Positions 56,754 to 64,000 of a stretch of DNA of 64,000 bases are shown in pieces. Location of the stretch: contig JHVF01000003.1 of the NCBI GenBank assembly GCA_000620005.1, positions 1 to 64,000 on the forward strand, in the 5' to 3' direction. The position numbers and the translations under genes are program-made. This stretch comes from Metamycoplasma spumans ATCC 19526 (lineage in GTDB: Bacteria > Bacillota_I > Bacilli_A > Mycoplasmatales > Metamycoplasmataceae). Under the pieces are notes generated by a model. It searched no databases, had not been told where the DNA came from, and saw only the letters and a list, made by a program, of their open reading frames with translations. The first letter of the stretch is position 1. Every line of letters starts with the position of its first letter.

Positions 56754-57474
56754 ATCCATTATAAATTTTATTTAGAATAATTGCTCCAGCAGTAGCAACA
56801 TTTAAACTTTCGAAAGCAATTGGAATGTAAATATTTATATCGCAAATTTGTTTAATTTCATTACTAATTCCATTACCTTCATTGCCTAAAACTATGATGA
56901 TGTTTTCATTTAAAAACTCTACATCGTTAAGTTTTTTAGAACTTTTATCTAACAAAGTTCCATAAATTGTATAGTTGTCTTTTTTATAATCTAACAAAAT
57001 ACTTTTTAAATCACTACATTCGATTATATTAGTTCCAAAAAAAGCACCTTGGCTAGAACGAATAACTTTATCGCTATATGCATCTAAATTTTCAATAATA
57101 ACTGAATCAAAGTCAAAAGCTTTAGCCAATCTTATAATTGTTCCCACATTGCCCGGATCTTGTAAATTATTCAAAGCGACAATCTTTTTAGGCTTGATAG
57201 TTTTTTTATTTGGTTTTTTACATACAGCAACAATTTTTTGAGGGGTTTGAGTTGATGATAGTTCTTTAATAACGGCATCAGTAACTTGAATTGAAAATGG
57301 GTATTTAGGATTTTCAGTCGCTTCAAAAACTTCAAGTAATATTTTTTGTTTTTTTGCTTCTTCAACCAAATGATAACCTTCTATCAAAAACGTATTATTT
57401 TCTTTGCGATATTTTGATTCTTTTAATTTTTTATACTCTTTAATCTTTCGATTATTTGTGCTTGATATAAACAT
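56752..57474 (-). CDS. SpoU (TrmH) family RNA methyltransferase
   Basis: 240 residues. S-adenosylmethionine-dependent 2'-O-methyltransferase of the SPOUT class acting on rRNA or tRNA. N-terminal substrate-binding part FISSTNNRKIKEYKKLKESK; motif 1 LNNLQDPGNVGTIIRLA; motif 2 IIIVLGNEGNGIS; motif 3 IPIAFESLNVATAGAII. The exact target (for example 23S G2251 type) cannot be told. Single gene. Confidence 0.92.
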   Translation of the reverse strand: MFISSTNNRKIKEYKKLKESKYRKENNTFLIEGYHLVEEAKKQKILLEVFEATENPKYPFSIQVTDAVIKELSSTQTPQKIVAVCKKPNKKTIKPKKIVALNNLQDPGNVGTIIRLAKAFDFDSVIIENLDAYSDKVIRSSQGAFFGTNIIECSDLKSILLDYKKDNYTIYGTLLDKSSKKLNDVEFLNENIIIVLGNEGNGISNEIKQICDINIYIPIAFESLNVATAGAIILNKIYNG

Positions 57475-57499
57475 ATTTTCCTCTTATATAATTTTACAA

Positions 57500-57524
57500 A
57501 AGAAAAAGACGTATTAACGTCTTA
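57500..57524 (-). terminator. Terminator of the truB-HAD operon
   Basis: GACGT / ACGTC around ATTA, T-rich on the minus strand, overlapping the stop codon. Confidence 0.7.
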
Positions 57525-58325
57525 TTCATAAAATCCTTTTTCTCTAAGTTTGAAATATGGTCCATCTTCTGTAACTGGTAAACAAATTTCTTTAGCGGCG
57601 TCTTTAGTTACGTCTTCGCCATTACCCATAGCAATTCCTAAACCTACTTCTTCTAACATTTCAATGTCATTTTCAGAATCACCAAATGCAACCATTTCAT
57701 CTAATGTGACATTTAATAAATCACCTAGAATTTTTAGACCTGTTGCCTTAGTAATACCTTTAGCTGAAATAAATACACCACCAGCTCACACAGCCAATAC
57801 TCACATATCCATGTTGTTTTCTTCAAAGAATTTTGCTAAAGCATCTCCTAAAGCCTGTGGAGTTTTTGAACTAACTGTAATTAAATAGTTTTTATCTTCT
57901 TTTGATTCAAATTCTTTTTCAGATATAAATTTATCTTTAAAAGGACGGTAAAATCAGTGATCAATATTGAATAAATCATTGTAATATCCTCATTTATTTC
58001 CAACAAAAGAAAAGGCTAGCTTATTATTTTCTGCATATTCTCTAAATTTAATAAAATCTTTGTATTCAATGGTTTTTTCAAAAATATACTCATTAGTTTT
58101 TAAATCTAAAATAAATGTACCATTTGCACCAATGAAATAATCTACATAAGGATTATTTATTTGTTTACCAACAGTGAAAATATCTCTACCAGAACATAAA
58201 ACATTAATGTATCCATTTTGTTTTAATTTTTCAAACATTTCTTTCATACGAGGACTTAAATCTTCAACACCAAATGGTAATAATGTACCATCAATGTCAA
58301 AAACAATCATTTTGTATTTAGTCAT
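57522..58325 (-). CDS. Cof-type HAD-IIB phosphatase
   Basis: 267 residues. HAD motif I MIVFDIDGTLLPFG, motif II LCSGRD, Lys motif III region with KGITKATGLK, motif IV VAFGDSENDIEML. The C2B cap between motifs II and III marks the Cof/YidA class that dephosphorylates sugar phosphates and similar small molecules. Its ATG lies inside the end of truB (8-bp overlap), so the two are translationally coupled. Confidence 0.92.
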
Positions 58326-59187
58326 AATTCTCTCCCTTCAGGATAGCTTCGATGCGGGCACAAAATACCTTGGCCATAATCACATGACCATCGGTAATGT
58401 TTCCTCAAGCTATTATTCGGTTTAAATACGTAAAAATTAAATTACCACAAAAGCTTTGCAACTCTTTTATATATAGTTCTTTGCTTTTGGCAAGGAGTTT
58501 CAGCTCTCCTTCGCTTAGCACATATAATTTTACATTAAAAAGTTTATTTAGATTATTAATTTCTTCAAATTCTTTATTATTATTTAATTCAATATTTCCG
58601 ATTTTTTCGCGTCTTAAAATATTGACTACGGCATCAGTTTTTAAATGTAAACCTATATCATGAATCAATGAACGAATGTAAGTGCCTTTTGACACTTTGC
58701 ATCTTATGGCAAATTTTTGCTTTTCATAATCAAAATCAATCAATTCAAGATCTAATATCTCGATTTTTGAAGGCTTTAACTCGACTTCTTTATTATTTCT
58801 AGCTAATAAATAACTTCTGACCCCATCTACTTTTTTTGCTGAAAATATTGGTGGAATTTGTTCCGTTTGATTTTTTATAAAATCTAAGGCACTAAGCATA
58901 GTTTGCTCATCTATCATTTCATAATTTTCTATATTAAAGACTTCTTCGCCTTCATCATAACTAGCTGAATATTGATGTAATGTAGCTTCAACATAATAGC
59001 TTTTTGTATCAGCTAAAAGATAAGAAAGGGCCTTAGTATCGTGATTGGTTGCAACTATTAACAATCCCTCAGCTAAAGGATCTAGTGTTCCTCCGTGACC
59101 GATTTTTTTAATGTTATTTTCTTTTGCAAATTTCTTAATAGCTTTAAAACTTGAAATGCCTCTAGGTTTATTTATTTTATAAAACAT
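58318..59187 (-). CDS. truB: tRNA pseudouridine55 synthase
   Basis: 289 residues. It makes pseudouridine 55 in the T-loop. Catalytic Asp in KIGHGGTLDPLAEGLL; YYVEATL, QIPPIFSAKKVDGVRSYLLA and SKGTYIRSLIHDIG are the other family signatures. TGA at 58405 is Trp, extending the protein by 29 residues to a TAA at 58318. Confidence 0.96.
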
Positions 59188-59254
59188 GATATCACCAAGT
59201 AAATACTACCAAATTTTTCTATTTATATAATAAATAGCTTAAAAATAAACAAAA

Positions 59255-59276
59255 ATCGCCTTTAGAGCGATTATTG
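59255..59276 (-). terminator. Terminator after the tRNA cluster
   Basis: ATCGC / GCGAT hairpin with T-run on the minus strand, 6 bp beyond tRNA-Ser. Confidence 0.7.
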
Positions 59277-59281
59277 TTATA

Positions 59282-59375
59282 TGGCGGACAATGAGGGATT
59301 CGAACCCTCGAGGGAACTTTTTGGCTCCCTGGTAATTTTCGAGATTACTCCCGTCGGCCTCTTGGGTAATTGTCC
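59282..59375 (-). tRNA. tRNA-Ser (anticodon CGA)
   Basis: 94 nt class II tRNA with encoded CCA. Acceptor GGACAAT/ATTGTCC, anticodon arm GTAAT-CTCGAAA-ATTAC, long variable arm (CAGGGAGCC...), T-arm GAGGGTTCGAATCCCTC. Reads UCG. Confidence 0.94.
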
Positions 59376-59455
59376 AGTTATTATTATTGTATATTTATTT
59401 TGTGAAAATGAATAAAAAAAACAAGAAATCCTGTTATTCACAAGTTTCCTTGAAA

Positions 59456-59539
59456 TGGTACGCGAGAAGGGACTTGAACCCTTACGCCGAAGGCATTAGT
59501 GCCTAAAACTAACGTGTCTGCCAATTTCACCACTCGCGC
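59456..59539 (-). tRNA. tRNA-Leu (anticodon UAG)
   Basis: 84 nt class II tRNA with encoded CCA. Acceptor GCGCGAG/CTCGCGT (first pair G-U), anticodon arm TTAGT-TTTAGGC-ACTAA, variable arm TGCCTTCGGCG, T-arm with GGTTCAAGTCC. Reads CUN. Confidence 0.94.
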
Positions 59540-59544
59540 GTATA

Positions 59545-59620
59545 TGGTGCCGTTTATAGGACTTGAACCTACGACCTACTGATTACAAGTCAGTTGCTCT
59601 GCCAACTGAGCTAAAACGGC
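59545..59620 (-). tRNA. tRNA-Thr (anticodon UGU)
   Basis: 76 nt tRNA with encoded CCA. Acceptor GCCGTTT/AAACGGC, D-arm AGCTCAGTTGGCAGAGC, anticodon arm CTGAC-TTGTAA-TCAG with TGT, T-arm GTAGGTTCAAGTCCTAT. First tRNA of the Thr-Leu-Ser cluster. Confidence 0.95.
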
Positions 59621-59675
59621 ATTTGCATTTAATGCTTTATTATTATAACGAATTTTATTTATTTTTTTAAAAAAT

Positions 59676-59706
59676 AAATAAAAAAATGGCTAAAATGCCA
59701 TTTTAA
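59676..59706 (-). terminator. Terminator after rpmA
   Basis: AAATGGC / GCCATTT around ATTTTA, T-rich on the minus strand. Confidence 0.75.
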
Positions 59707-59709
59707 AAA

Positions 59710-59985
59710 CTATTTAGTTTTTTTAGCTAATTCTTCTTCGGTATAAACTGAAGCAAATTTTCTGTTGATTCTGTTTTCGAACTTAACAATTCCATCGATT
59801 AAAGCAAATAGAGTATCATCTTTTCCACGTCCAACGTTGTTGCCTGGGAAAATTTTTGTTCCTCTTTGTCTATAGATAATGCTTCCTGCTGTTACAAATT
59901 GACCGTCTGTAGCTTTAACGCCTAATCTTCTACCGGCTGAGTCTCTACTATTAGAGGTTGTTCCACCTGATTTCGTATGTGCCAT
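59710..59985 (-). CDS. rpmA: 50S ribosomal protein L27
   Basis: 91 residues. [22 protein letters not shown] and [21 protein letters not shown] are the L27 signatures. The N-terminal MAHTKSGG lacks the cleavable extension found in many Firmicutes L27. It follows rplU by 2 bp, the usual rplU-rpmA pair. Confidence 0.97.
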   Translation of the reverse strand: MAHTKSGGTTSNSRDSAGRRLGVKATDGQFVTAGSIIYRQRGTKIFPGNNVGRGKDDTLFALIDGIVKFENRINRKFASVYTEEELAKKTK

Positions 59986-59987
59986 AA

Positions 59988-60290
59988 CTATTTAACCTTG
60001 ATTTCTGAGATTTTAACTCTTGTATATGGTTGACGGTGTCCTAATTTACGTTTGTGTGTTGATTTAGCATTGTGTCTGTAAACAACGATTTTCTTTGCTT
60101 TACCTTGTTTTTCGATAGTTCCTAAAACAGAAGCTTTTTCTACGAAAGGTGCACCAATTTGATCGTCTAGAGCTAAAACTCTGTCAAATACAACTTGTTC
60201 ACCTTCATTGCCTTCGATTTTTTCGATGTAAATAACATCGCCAGCTTTAACAAGTAATTGTTTTCCGCCAGTTTCGATAATTGCAAACAT
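59988..60290 (-). CDS. rplU: 50S ribosomal protein L21
   Basis: 100 residues: [20 protein letters not shown] start, [10 protein letters not shown] and the C-terminal [23 protein letters not shown] lies 6 bases upstream of the ATG. First gene of the rplU-rpmA operon, preceded by a structured leader. Confidence 0.97.
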   Translation of the reverse strand: MFAIIETGGKQLLVKAGDVIYIEKIEGNEGEQVVFDRVLALDDQIGAPFVEKASVLGTIEKQGKAKKIVVYRHNAKSTHKRKLGHRQPYTRVKISEIKVK

Positions 60291-60299
60291 TTAAGCCTC

Positions 60300-60385
60300 C
60301 TTATATTTTGTCACATCCTGAAGGTACTATAAATAGTTTAAAACCTTTTTAGTATGGTTACTCTATAAGTAACGCATATATTATA
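60300..60385 (-). promoter_or_regulatory. 5' leader of rplU with hairpins
   Basis: On the minus strand a GTTAC..GTAAC hairpin is followed by complementary AAGGTTTTAAACTA/TAGTACCTT segments just before the ribosome binding site. Bacillus L21 operons have an autoregulatory leader; this could be an equivalent, but I cannot confirm the fold. Confidence 0.4.
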
Positions 60386-60395
60386 CAACATAATT

Positions 60396-60428
60396 AAAAA
60401 AAGCGCCCTATAATTAGGCACTTTTTTA
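60396..60428 (-). terminator. Terminator of rpoC
   Basis: AAGTGCC / GGCGCTT (one G-U) around TAATTATAG, T7 on the minus strand, 25 bp beyond rpoC. Confidence 0.85.
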
Positions 60429-60452
60429 ATAAATTATTATTTAGTAAATTAA

Positions 60453-64000
<3,548 letters not shown>

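Overview
The window comes from a mollicute (Mycoplasma sensu lato, probably a Metamycoplasma/Mycoplasmopsis-type species). It is very AT-rich. UGA is read as Trp throughout: almost every long gene is only continuous if in-frame TGA codons are sense. It carries a mycoplasma integrative conjugative element (ICE) of the Mbov_0395-0401 family. All coordinates below were re-derived with TGA=Trp.

Layout. 1-2031: edge of a type II-A CRISPR array and its adaptation genes (csn2, cas2, cas1, minus strand); no cas9 upstream of cas1. 2262-7166: a 1634-residue lipoprotein ending in a DUF31/MIP-like serine protease. 7307-8796: an IS30-family element inserted in a hairpin, with 15-bp target duplications. 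About 8812-30370: the ICE. Its genes, nearly all on the minus strand, read from right to left: a basic protein, two OB-fold proteins, a MobL-type relaxase, TraG/VirD4, ArdC-like and small proteins, a lipoprotein, a pilin-like protein, a VirB6-like membrane protein, a VirB3-VirB4-like ATPase, two ICE family proteins and a Mutator-type DDE recombinase. The one plus-strand gene in the ICE (10517-11179) lies behind a small structured RNA with its own promoter and terminator. This looks like an RNA-protein module, possibly a type III toxin-antitoxin system, and is the strongest candidate for an undescribed system.

30423-47465: surface proteins. There is a lipoprotein with Big_4-like and F5/8C-like domains, an 11-kb coiled-coil repeat protein gene broken by one frameshift, and a decayed tandem paralogue. 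48144-64000: chromosomal core. This holds cdd, rpsP-trmD-rplS, a SAM-I riboswitch ahead of two unknown genes, tyrS with an ornithine/alanine racemase, a DegV protein, a degenerate phosphohexomutase-like gene, a SpoU methylase, truB with a HAD phosphatase, three tRNAs (Ser-CGA, Leu-UAG, Thr-UGU), rpmA, rplU and the 3' part of rpoC.

The ICE genes cover single-strand processing (relaxase, OB-fold proteins), coupling (TraG), a reduced type IV channel (pilin-like, VirB6-like, VirB4-like) and integration/excision (DDE recombinase). A frameshift at the start of traG and an early stop in the VirB6-like gene suggest that this copy is decaying or not self-transmissible.
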